Assembly (NCBI GenBank): GCA_024402665.1
Contig: JAKSTI010000007.1
Span: 1 to 64,000, forward strand
From: Treponema sp.
GTDB lineage: Bacteria > Spirochaetota > Spirochaetia > Treponematales > Treponemataceae
Length of the DNA stretch: 64,000 bases
Direction of reading: 5' to 3'
A program made the position numbers and the translations under genes. Shown one piece after another: positions 1 to 6,809 of the stretch. Each line of letters opens with the position of its first letter. Positions within the stretch are counted from its first letter, which is position 1. The notes beneath the pieces were generated by a model. It was not told the DNA's origin, made no database searches, and saw nothing but the letters and a program-made list of their open reading frames with translations.

Positions 1-1
1 T

Positions 2-715
2 CTTAATACTCAGGTTTGGGCTGTTATGTCTTCTGCTGCAACTGCAGAACAGGCTCGACTTTGTATGCAGTCTGTAAAGGAAAAACTTGCAACTCCTTAT
101 GGTTTAATGCTTTGTGCTCCTCCATTTGTTAAGACTCGTTCAGATATTATGTCTTCTGTAGTATTCCTTCCTGGTATTAAAGAAAATGCAGGTATTTTCA
201 ACCATACACAGGGTTGGGGTGTAATTGCAGAAACAATGCTTGGTAACGGTGACCTGGCTTATGATTATTGTAAAGCTGCAATTCCTGCTGCTTACAACGA
301 TAAAGCAGAAATTCGCCAGAGTGAACCATATGTAGTAGGTCAGACAACTTATTCTACATTCTCTAAACGCCCAGGTAATACTCGTGTTGCATGGCTTTCT
401 GGTGCTGGAACATGGTCTTACTATGCAATTACTCAGTACATGCTTGGTGTAAAACCTCAGTACAATGGTATGCTTTTTGATCCTTGTATTAAACATGACT
501 GGGACGGATACTCTGTAGAACGCCGCTGGAGAAAAATGAATCTTAAGATTGAAGTAAAGAATCCACAGCATGTTTCTAAAGGTGTTGAATATGTTGAAGT
601 AGACGGAAAACGTGTTGACTCACCATATGTTCCAGTAGAAATGATTAAGGATGGAACAAGCATCGTAGTTATGATGGGAAAAGATGCTAAAACATATGAC
701 GCAGAACGCGTGTAA
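2..715 (+). CDS. GH94 beta-glucan phosphorylase (cellobiose/cellodextrin phosphorylase type), C-terminal part
   Basis: This is the last 237 or so codons of a gene whose 5' end lies outside the window; the frame is open from base 2, and the first in-frame ATG (26) is internal. The protein matches the end of the GH94 (alpha/alpha)6 barrel and C-terminal beta-sandwich, for example the stretches WLSGAGTWSYYAITQYMLG, FDPCIKHDWDGYSVERRW and EVKNPQHVSKGV, which resemble cellobiose phosphorylases. The family splits beta-glucosidic disaccharides with phosphate to give a sugar 1-phosphate plus glucose, saving ATP. No signal peptide can be judged. Exact substrate (cellobiose, cellodextrin, laminaribiose) cannot be fixed from this fragment. 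A strong terminator follows. Confidence 0.88.
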   Translation, partial: LNTQVWAVMSSAATAEQARLCMQSVKEKLATPYGLMLCAPPFVKTRSDIMSSVVFLPGIKENAGIFNHTQGWGVIAETMLGNGDLAYDYCKAAIPAAYNDKAEIRQSEPYVVGQTTYSTFSKRPGNTRVAWLSGAGTWSYYAITQYMLGVKPQYNGMLFDPCIKHDWDGYSVERRWRKMNLKIEVKNPQHVSKGVEYVEVDGKRVDSPYVPVEMIKDGTSIVVMMGKDAKTYDAERV

Positions 716-752
716 GCAGTTTAGCTTAAATAGAGCATATTTTTAGAATTAT

Positions 753-785
753 AAGGACTGTCTGTTAAGGCAGTCCTTTTTTTTT
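753..785 (+). terminator. Rho-independent terminator after GH94 gene
   Basis: An 8-bp perfect stem (AAGGACTG / CAGTCCTT) with a 10-nt loop runs into an 11-base T tract. The T tract overlaps the -35 box of the next promoter. Confidence 0.9.
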
Positions 786-812
786 GACAATAGAATTTTT
801 ACAAGTTATAAT
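784..812 (+). promoter_or_regulatory. Consensus sigma-70 promoter for the lipoprotein at 848
   Basis: TTGACA (784-789), 17-bp spacer, TATAAT (807-812): both hexamers match consensus exactly. The -35 box starts inside the T run of the preceding terminator, so the two units are tightly packed. Confidence 0.85.
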
Positions 813-847
813 TTAATTATTGAAAAATTAATAAAGGAGATGTTTCA

Positions 848-1258
848 ATGAAAAAGTTATGGAAAATTGTAGCTGGTCTTATTGTATTAGGCGCAGCAAT
901 GGTTATTACTGGATGTTCACATGAACCTAGTTATTATTATGATATTAATTATGTTCGAGTAAGTGCAGATGAGTATAATAATGAATATAGAGGTACTGAT
1001 TTCGATACCTTTGATGCAAAATCCCAGTCTTGGCCAGCAGATTCTTCATATGACGAAGGATATAATTTATCTAAAGCAGAAGCAATACAATTTTTTGTTG
1101 ATAAAAATTGCAATCGTGAATCAGTAACAAAATGGATTAATTCAATTAAAGTGAACTATGATGTTTTCACTACTTTTAGTTCAGGCTGGGACGAAAGTGT
1201 AAAACCAGTTATAGCAACAGATGATGTATTTATTTTTAGGGTTTATGTTCACCAGTAA
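848..1258 (+). CDS. Small lipoprotein, unknown function
   Basis: 136 residues. The N-terminus is a clear lipoprotein signal: KK charge region, hydrophobic stretch, lipobox VITG-C at residue 23, so the mature protein should be lipid-anchored. The rest is polar and tyrosine/aspartate-rich with no family I recognise. The first residues after the cysteine (SHEPS) resemble those of the lipoprotein at 4127 (GHEPS). An AAAGGAG Shine-Dalgarno (SD) sequence stands 8 bases before the ATG. It has its own perfect promoter and a downstream terminator, so it is probably monocistronic. Confidence 0.75.
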   Translation: MKKLWKIVAGLIVLGAAMVITGCSHEPSYYYDINYVRVSADEYNNEYRGTDFDTFDAKSQSWPADSSYDEGYNLSKAEAIQFFVDKNCNRESVTKWINSIKVNYDVFTTFSSGWDESVKPVIATDDVFIFRVYVHQ

Positions 1259-1297
1259 TGTTCAGAAACTAATAGTAAAAAAAATCTAGAAATATCT

Positions 1298-1312
1298 AGG
1301 GAACAGACCCCT
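1298..1312. repeat. REP-like 15-mer, copy 1
   Basis: AGGGAACAGACCCCT, an inverted repeat (AGGG/CCCT arms around a short loop). A copy differing at one base lies at 43778-43792 inside the GH115 gene. Only two copies exist in the window, so family status is inferred. Confidence 0.45.
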
Positions 1313-1324
1313 CAGTTTTTGATA

Positions 1325-1354
1325 AAGCCTCTTCCGAAAGGGAGAGGCTTTTTT
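1325..1354 (+). terminator. Rho-independent terminator after lipoprotein 848
   Basis: An 11-bp stem with one U-G pair (1325-1335 with 1340-1350) closed by a GAAA tetraloop and followed by a run of six Ts. Confidence 0.9.
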
Positions 1355-1395
1355 ATTATCTGGCTCCTATTGCACAGCACTAATAATGTTTGGAT

Positions 1396-1486
1396 GGGGC
1401 CCGGTATGGAAGGGCAGCGAAGCTGGTCCGACAGGACCGTCCGTAGGTAAGCCCTGGAACACCGGTTCTTGAATTGTAACGGCCCT
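1396..1486 (+). ncRNA. Unassigned structured RNA candidate
   Basis: A GC-rich island in an AT-rich intergenic region, with nested pairing consistent with a folded RNA. Outer stem GGGGCC (1396-1401) pairs with GGCCCT (1481-1486); next CCGGT (1401-1405) with ACCGG (1461-1465); next AGGGC (1411-1415) with GCCCT (1451-1455). Inside are two hairpins, CAGC-GAA-GCTG (1415-1425) and GGTCC-GACA-GGACC (1425-1438). Bases at the junctions are shared, so not all pairs can form at once. It lies between a terminator and the nitroreductase gene. I considered 4.5S SRP RNA, RNase P, tmRNA and known riboswitches and found none of their signature motifs. Strand is assumed from the downstream gene; it could be a free-standing sRNA or a cis-regulatory leader. 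Confidence 0.5.
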
Positions 1487-1499
1487 GAAATTTGTTTAT

Positions 1500-1505
1500 T
1501 ATAAT
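1500..1505 (+). promoter_or_regulatory. -10 box directly before the nitroreductase start
   Basis: TATAAT ends 6 bases before the ATG at 1512, so transcription should start at or beside the start codon. No clear -35 box at 16-18 bp; TTGTAA lies 20 bp upstream. Confidence 0.5.
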
Positions 1506-1511
1506 CATAAT

Positions 1512-1970
1512 ATGGAATTTATAGAATTAATTAATAAAAGACACAGTGTGCGTTCTTATAAGAATGAAGAAATCGCGGATGAGATTCTGGAAAAAATGAT
1601 TGATTGTGCAAAAATGGCACCAACAAGCAGAAACAAGAAGCCTTGCGATTATATTATTGTAAAAGACAAAAATCTGTTGGAGGCTCTGGCAAAATCTAAG
1701 GCGGGTGGGTCTCAAATGCTGAAGGATGCGGGTGCTGCCATTGTTGTGACTGGTGATGAAGAAAAATCTGATGTATGGGTTGAAGATTGTTCTATTGCAA
1801 TGACATATCTTCATCTTGCTGCAGTAGATTTGGGACTTGGAAGCTGCTGGGTTCAGATTAGAAAAAGACAGACTTTAGAAGGAACAGATTCTGGTGAATA
1901 TATTAAAAATCTGTTGGGGATAAAAAAGCCTTATGAAGTTCTTGCTGTCCTTTCTGTAGGAGTTATTTGA
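1512..1970 (+). CDS. Nitroreductase family protein (small)
   Basis: 152 residues. The N-terminus INKRHSVRSYKNEEI is the typical FMN-phosphate-binding start of the nitroreductase fold, followed by MAPTSRNKKPCDYIIV and a C-terminal LGLGSCWVQIRKR segment. Such proteins are FMN-dependent, NAD(P)H-using cytoplasmic oxidoreductases. At 152 residues it is shorter than the usual 170-220. No SD sequence precedes the ATG; instead a TATAAT box ends 6 bases upstream, pointing to a leaderless transcript. The substrate is unknown. Confidence 0.88.
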   Translation: MEFIELINKRHSVRSYKNEEIADEILEKMIDCAKMAPTSRNKKPCDYIIVKDKNLLEALAKSKAGGSQMLKDAGAAIVVTGDEEKSDVWVEDCSIAMTYLHLAAVDLGLGSCWVQIRKRQTLEGTDSGEYIKNLLGIKKPYEVLAVLSVGVI

Positions 1971-1984
1971 TAAAACCAGTATTC

Positions 1985-2014
1985 TTGACTTGCTTGAATA
2001 TATGTATATATAAT
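1985..2014 (+). promoter_or_regulatory. Promoter for BspA-like lipoprotein
   Basis: TTGACT (1985-1990), 18-bp spacer, TATAAT (2009-2014); expected start near 2021, giving a short leader with an AGGAGA SD sequence. Confidence 0.8.
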
Positions 2015-2044
2015 TGGAGAAATTTCATTTTCTAGGAGAAAGCG

Positions 2045-2899
2045 ATGAAAAAGCTTATGAAAAACTATTTCCTTTTAGCCGGTTTGCTAATAGCTTCAGT
2101 TCTTAATTTTGTTTCTTGTGCTGGTAATGTTCCAACTGATAAAACTATTAGACTTGAATTGAACAGTTCTAATTACGAGGACTTTAATAATGAAGAAATC
2201 ATGAGTCAGTATATTGGTAAAGAGATTTATATCCATGCTGATGAAACTGTGGATATTGAAGTACTTGATAATGTGTTCTGGAAGGGGGCGTATGATTCAA
2301 TTGGTGTTAGTGTTGATGAAGAATGGATACCTATCTATGCTATTGTTGATTTATCAGATACTTCACTTGATATGTGCAGTTTTGTAGGAAATGTAAAAAA
2401 AGTAATTCTTTCTAAAAAATGCTGGTTTATTGATTCATTTAATGCCGGCCTTTTGGAAGAAATAATAGCTCCAGATGACAATAATGAAGTGACTTCAATT
2501 GATGGAATTTTATACAATAAAAATTTAACAACAGTTAATGGCTTTCCAAGAGCAACTAAAATTGAAAAACTTGTTTTCCCATCTACACTACAAAGATTTA
2601 ACTGTGAATTTGAACAACAAACTTCTTCTGCAACAAAAGAGGTTGTTTTTCCAAGTTCTTTTAAAGAATTTAGATTATCATCTTTTTTCCGTTTCCCAGC
2701 TCTTGAAAAAGTAGTTTTTGAAGGACCTGTGCCTCCTGCAATGTATAGTACATATACTTGTTTTACAGAATGTTCCCCAGATATTAAATTCTATGTTCCA
2801 AAAGGATGTAAACAGGCTTATGTTGATGCATGGGCAGACTGGTATTCACATGCCGGATATGCTGGTGATTTAGCAGACAGAATTGTTGAATCAGACTAA
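2045..2899 (+). CDS. BspA-type leucine-rich-repeat lipoprotein
   Basis: 284 residues. Signal with lipobox NFVS-C at residue 26. The C-terminal half has the pattern of BspA-type (LRR_5) repeats: TSIDGILYNKNLTTV, KIEKLVFPSTLQRF, TKEVVFPSSFKEF, ALEKVVFEGPVPPA, ending in IKFYVPKGCKQAYVDAWADW, the usual capping sequence of these repeats. Proteins of this type are surface-exposed in host-associated bacteria and are often linked to adhesion; the ligand here is unknown. It has its own promoter, AGGAGA SD sequence and terminator. The N-terminal 100 residues match nothing I recognise. Confidence 0.82.
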   Translation: MKKLMKNYFLLAGLLIASVLNFVSCAGNVPTDKTIRLELNSSNYEDFNNEEIMSQYIGKEIYIHADETVDIEVLDNVFWKGAYDSIGVSVDEEWIPIYAIVDLSDTSLDMCSFVGNVKKVILSKKCWFIDSFNAGLLEEIIAPDDNNEVTSIDGILYNKNLTTVNGFPRATKIEKLVFPSTLQRFNCEFEQQTSSATKEVVFPSSFKEFRLSSFFRFPALEKVVFEGPVPPAMYSTYTCFTECSPDIKFYVPKGCKQAYVDAWADWYSHAGYAGDLADRIVESD

Positions 2900-2928
2900 T
2901 TAAACTGATAGATATTTTTATATGAAGA

Positions 2929-2967
2929 GCCCCGTGAGGAAATATAACTTTTCTTGCGGGGTTTTTT
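2929..2967 (+). terminator. Rho-independent terminator after BspA-like gene
   Basis: A stem of about 13 bp starting CCCCG / CGGGG with several G-U pairs, a loop of about 6 bases, then seven Ts. Confidence 0.85.
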
Positions 2968-2971
2968 TATG

Positions 2972-3000
2972 TTCAAAAATCATTATTCTGATGTTATAAT
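2972..3000 (+). promoter_or_regulatory. Promoter for serine hydrolase lipoprotein
   Basis: TTCAAA (2972-2977), 17-bp spacer, TATAAT (2995-3000). It lies just past the preceding terminator and upstream of the GGAG SD sequence at 3021-3024. Confidence 0.75.
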
Positions 3001-3031
3001 GGAATTCCAGATAAAAAATTGGAGAAATTTT

Positions 3032-4108
3032 ATGAAAAGAATTTTATTTACAATCTTTATGGCGGCTTGTTTTTTGGGGCTGACTGGATGTGGTGATGAT
3101 CAGCTTGAATCTAAAACTGAAGTTTGGGATGCAAAATATGAAGATTTGTGTCAGCGTTCAGATTCATATTTAAGTTCGGTAAAGTTTACAGGTGCAGTTC
3201 TTGTTGCAAAAGGGGATAAGGTTGTTTTTGCAAAAGGATACGGTCTTACAGATTCCAAAGATCCTTCATCGGCACCAGTTTCAATCAATTCAAATCTGGA
3301 AATCGGGTCAATCACTAAACAGTTTACTGCCAGCGCAATTATGCAGCTTCAGGAGAAAAAATTGCTTTCGGTTGACGACAAGATTTCTAAATATTTCCCT
3401 GATTATGTTTATGGAGATAAGATTACTATAAAAAATCTTCTTTCAATGCGTTCTGGAATTAATCCAAACATTTATTTTAGCGATGAATTAATTGCAGAAG
3501 GATTAAAAGTTCTTGAAAGCGGAAATCATCTTGATGACAATTTCTGGCTCAAATTTATGAACAATCAGCCTTTAACAAAAGATCCTGGCAAATTATTTTT
3601 CTATGACAATTTGAATTATGTACTTTTGGGAAAAATCGTGGAAAAAGTTTCTGGAAAATCATATTCAGAATATGTTCAGGAGCATTTCTTTGATCCTTGT
3701 AAAATGACACACAGTAATCTGGTAAGCGGAAATGTTGATGTAAAAGCCTATGATTACAATGGTAACGTACTTTCTTTCCCAGATGAATATTCTTTGGGTG
3801 CGGGCGGCATGAATTCTTCTGTTGTTGATTTATTCAGATGGATGCAGAAGTTTTCTAAAGGTAAAATCGTAAGCCGTAAATCGCTGATGGATATGACTAT
3901 TAACAGAGCCAAAGAAAATTATGAATATGGCTATGGTCTTAGATATAAAGACAATATGATTTATCATGATGGTTCAACATTTACTTACAATTCAACATTG
4001 ATGTATGATGTAGCCACTAAAACTACAATTGTTGTTTTGTGTAATAAAAGCACTCATGAAAAAAACGCTAATTCTTTTGGTACTGCGCTTGCAGCATTCT
4101 GGAAATAG
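3032..4108 (+). CDS. Serine hydrolase lipoprotein, class C beta-lactamase/DD-peptidase fold
   Basis: 358 residues from the ATG at 3032, chosen because it has a GGAG SD sequence and begins a lipoprotein signal (lipobox GLTG-C, Cys20); upstream in-frame starts overlap the promoter. The three active-site motifs of the penicillin-recognising hydrolase family are visible: Ser93-I-T-Lys96, Tyr191-D-Asn193 and His312-D-Gly314 in place of KTG. The HxG form is typical of esterase/peptidase relatives (AmpH/EstB/LACTB-like), not true beta-lactamases. It is probably a lipid-anchored esterase or peptidase acting in the periplasm or on the surface. The transglutaminase-like lipoprotein follows 18 bases later with no terminator between, so the two may be co-transcribed. 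Confidence 0.87.
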   Translation: MKRILFTIFMAACFLGLTGCGDDQLESKTEVWDAKYEDLCQRSDSYLSSVKFTGAVLVAKGDKVVFAKGYGLTDSKDPSSAPVSINSNLEIGSITKQFTASAIMQLQEKKLLSVDDKISKYFPDYVYGDKITIKNLLSMRSGINPNIYFSDELIAEGLKVLESGNHLDDNFWLKFMNNQPLTKDPGKLFFYDNLNYVLLGKIVEKVSGKSYSEYVQEHFFDPCKMTHSNLVSGNVDVKAYDYNGNVLSFPDEYSLGAGGMNSSVVDLFRWMQKFSKGKIVSRKSLMDMTINRAKENYEYGYGLRYKDNMIYHDGSTFTYNSTLMYDVATKTTIVVLCNKSTHEKNANSFGTALAAFWK

Positions 4109-4126
4109 AAAATTAAGGGGTTTATA

Positions 4127-6139
4127 ATGAATAAAAAATTAATCAAATTAGCATCTTTTGCAGCTGTTCTTTCTTGTTTGTTGATTTCGTGTGGGCATGA
4201 GCCTTCAGCAAAACCGTTGTATCCATTTGAGGTTTCTGAACTTGAACCTTCGAATAAACCTGTTTATAAACCAGCAGATTCAACTGATACAATTTTATGG
4301 GATGATTTTGAAGGGGAAACATTAACTTCTAAAATAAATTATGCTTCTCAAGGAGCGGAACAAGTTTCACTTGACGTAGTGAGAACACAATTTGTGAATG
4401 AACATAAAGATATTGACTATATGAGAAATTTATTTGATGGAAGAAATTCTAAAGCTGTTAAGATTGATGCTGGCCATAGCGGAAAAACTTATCTCAAGAT
4501 TAATAATCTGAGTCAATTTACTAATTATAATATTGCAGAAGAAAATTATCTTACTTTCCGCTATTCTCTTATTGCCGTTCCTAATTCTTATGGATCAAAT
4601 AACTCAGAAGAACCTGTATTCAAAGTTTATGCAGATGACAAAGTTGTATATTCTGAGGTGCCTGTAAATAGTAGCACTTGTTTTTCAATGACATTGAAAA
4701 GTGTAAAAATTCCAGCTGGAACTAATTCAATTACGTTTGAAGTAAATAATCAGACAGGTTATGCTTGGGTAAATTGGCCAAACGGTTTATTTTTAGATGA
4801 CATTTCACTTGTAAAGAACAAAGTATCTTCTGTATTTGTTTCACCAAGGTCAGTACAGAAAACTTATATTGATTGTCCTGCTGGTGAACGCATTAAAGTA
4901 AATGCTTATGCAACACGTGCTGATGGTACAATTATAGAAGGACAGGCATTTAGTTTTTCATGTTCAAATGGAAATGTAGATTCTAGTGGTTACTTTAAAG
5001 CAACTTCTACTGGAACTACAAAAATTAGAGCTACTTGTAATGGCAAAAGCGGAGAATCTGGTGAAATAACAATTTTTGCCAATAAGTTTGCAGAAGGTTC
5101 TTGTACAATTGGTGGCGTAACTTATTATGGTACACAGAGTGATAATGGAAAAAATTTGACAAATTTTGATAAACACTATTCTGATTATGATGGAAAAATA
5201 GTTTTTGAATATCCTTCTACAGCTTCTGTTTCAGCTGATGGATATTTCCGTTTGAAAGGAAAAGTAATTCCTAGTACAAAAAGTTTCTCTGATTATTCTA
5301 AGCTTTGCGTTATTGTAAAGAATAATAAAAATAATGAATATACTGTGTACTATGCAGACGGGGAATTTGACATTAGAATCTGGCTTCCTTTTGGGGGAGA
5401 ACATACAGTAGATGTTTGTGCTGCAAAATTTACTAGCGACAGTTATGTTGATTCAAAAGGAAATCAGTGTGAAGGTGATATAATATCTTCTAATTATATT
5501 AGATTATATTCAATTACAGCAATAAACACACATCCACATTCAGTAAGTGAAGCTGGCTCAAATGACGGTCGTTATATTTATCCTTCTTATGTAAGCCAGA
5601 GTGATAATTATCTTATTCAGAATATTACTAATGAAGCTCTTTATGGTCTTCCAGAAAATGCACCACAGGAACTTAAATTTCAGGCAATTCATGATTATAT
5701 AGTTCTCAATTATTATTATGATAATTCATCTATTTCTACTGCTGGTAATAAACGAAAAAAACAGGATGCTGTATCTGTTGTAGAAAATGGAATGGCAGTT
5801 TGTGCAGGTTATACAGCCCTTACTTCTGCTATGGCTCGTTGTGCGGGAATCCCTTCTAAATATATTAGTTCTGTAGATTCAAAAAATGATTGGAATCATG
5901 CATGGAATCATGTCAGAATTAATGGTACATGGTATTTCTGTGACACAACATGGGATGATCCTATTGCTGATGTACCGTCTGATGTTCTTCTTCATGATTA
6001 TTTCTTAATCACAGACTATAATGGTATTAGAAATGATCACAAATATAATCAGACTGTTTTACCAGGAAGAGTTATCCTCCCACAACAAATCATCGAACCT
6101 GAACTTCCTCTGTTGATTAGAGAAGGATATATATTCTAA
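4127..6139 (+). CDS. Lipoprotein with Ig-like and transglutaminase-like domains
   Basis: 670 residues. Lipobox CLLIS-C at residue 22, followed by a Pro/Lys-rich linker. Residues about 60-235 look like a carbohydrate-binding or jelly-roll beta-domain (TILWDDFEGETL...). Residues about 240-315 resemble a Big_2 bacterial Ig-like domain (SSGYFKATSTGTTKIRATC). The C-terminal quarter is a transglutaminase-like (Transglut_core) domain with the expected triad Cys559 (AVCAGYT), His591 (NHAWNHV) and Asp606 (CDTTWDD). Known relatives act as cysteine peptidases or amide hydrolases at cell surfaces; the substrate here is unknown. SD sequence AAGGGG. It follows the serine hydrolase gene and may share its transcript. 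Confidence 0.82.
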   Translation: MNKKLIKLASFAAVLSCLLISCGHEPSAKPLYPFEVSELEPSNKPVYKPADSTDTILWDDFEGETLTSKINYASQGAEQVSLDVVRTQFVNEHKDIDYMRNLFDGRNSKAVKIDAGHSGKTYLKINNLSQFTNYNIAEENYLTFRYSLIAVPNSYGSNNSEEPVFKVYADDKVVYSEVPVNSSTCFSMTLKSVKIPAGTNSITFEVNNQTGYAWVNWPNGLFLDDISLVKNKVSSVFVSPRSVQKTYIDCPAGERIKVNAYATRADGTIIEGQAFSFSCSNGNVDSSGYFKATSTGTTKIRATCNGKSGESGEITIFANKFAEGSCTIGGVTYYGTQSDNGKNLTNFDKHYSDYDGKIVFEYPSTASVSADGYFRLKGKVIPSTKSFSDYSKLCVIVKNNKNNEYTVYYADGEFDIRIWLPFGGEHTVDVCAAKFTSDSYVDSKGNQCEGDIISSNYIRLYSITAINTHPHSVSEAGSNDGRYIYPSYVSQSDNYLIQNITNEALYGLPENAPQELKFQAIHDYIVLNYYYDNSSISTAGNKRKKQDAVSVVENGMAVCAGYTALTSAMARCAGIPSKYISSVDSKNDWNHAWNHVRINGTWYFCDTTWDDPIADVPSDVLLHDYFLITDYNGIRNDHKYNQTVLPGRVILPQQIIEPELPLLIREGYIF

Positions 6140-6167
6140 TTTACAATCGGGATTTCGGTGGTATAAT
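6140..6167 (+). promoter_or_regulatory. Promoter for membrane protein at 6207
   Basis: TTTACA (6140-6145), 16-bp spacer, TATAAT (6162-6167); a GGAGGC SD sequence follows at about 6191. Confidence 0.7.
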
Positions 6168-6206
6168 TAGGAATAACAGTTTAATTTTTATGGAGGCATA
6201 ATTAGT

Positions 6207-6605
6207 ATGGCTAAAAAAGCAAAACTTCCACTTATCTATTTAGTTGGAATGGCATTGATTGTTATTGGATTCTGTTGTCCAGTTTTTAAAGGTGTTTTAT
6301 CATCTTCAAATGGTTTCAGTTTCTTGAACTTTGATCATTTTGGATTTGTTACTATTGGCGGATTATTGATTCTTGCTGGTGGTGTACTTGGTTTGTTAAG
6401 CTGCTTTGTACCTGCTCTTGCAAAGTATCGATTAATCTGGGCAATTCTTAGTGTTGCTGGTGGTGTTATTCTTGTTATTGGATTCAATGACAGCTGGCTT
6501 TCAAAATTGATTGGAAAAGGATTCCTTAAAGCTGCAACTTACGGATTCTATATGATCATTGCCGGATGGATTGCTTCTGTTGCAGGTGCAGTTCTTAAAA
6601 AATAA
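6207..6605 (+). CDS. Four-helix membrane protein, unknown function
   Basis: 132 residues with four predicted membrane segments (about 10-28, 45-68, 74-94, 108-130), rich in Gly, Ile and Val, and with almost no soluble part. I recognise no family. It has its own promoter, a GGAGG SD sequence at good spacing and a terminator, so it is a single-gene unit. Confidence 0.75.
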   Translation: MAKKAKLPLIYLVGMALIVIGFCCPVFKGVLSSSNGFSFLNFDHFGFVTIGGLLILAGGVLGLLSCFVPALAKYRLIWAILSVAGGVILVIGFNDSWLSKLIGKGFLKAATYGFYMIIAGWIASVAGAVLKK

Positions 6606-6627
6606 GTCACACTAAACAAAACTTATG

Positions 6628-6660
6628 AAGGGCAGTCCATAAACGGGCTGCTCTTTTTTT
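6628..6660 (+). terminator. Rho-independent terminator after membrane protein
   Basis: An 11-bp stem (6628-6638 with 6645-6655, two G-U pairs), 6-nt loop, then a T run. Confidence 0.88.
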
Positions 6661-6809
6661 ATTGCCATTCCTCTTCAAAAGTTATACAATATTTGAACTA
6701 CAATTTTTATAATTGAATGCTAGTTGAAAGCTGACTCCTGCTTGATTTTCTTGCTGGTTGCTCGCCCGGGTGAACGGGGAAATTGCAGTTTTTCAATAAG
6801 AAGGTATTT

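Noticed and set aside
1396..1486. SRP 4.5S RNA, RNase P RNA or tmRNA
   Set aside because: The GGAAG-N-AGCA loop of SRP RNA, the RNase P core motifs and the tRNA-like ends of tmRNA are not found, so only an unassigned RNA is claimed.
6714..6809. Threonine attenuator in the thrA leader
   Set aside because: No leader peptide rich in Thr/Ile codons and no terminator/antiterminator pair could be found; only a 4-bp GC hairpin.
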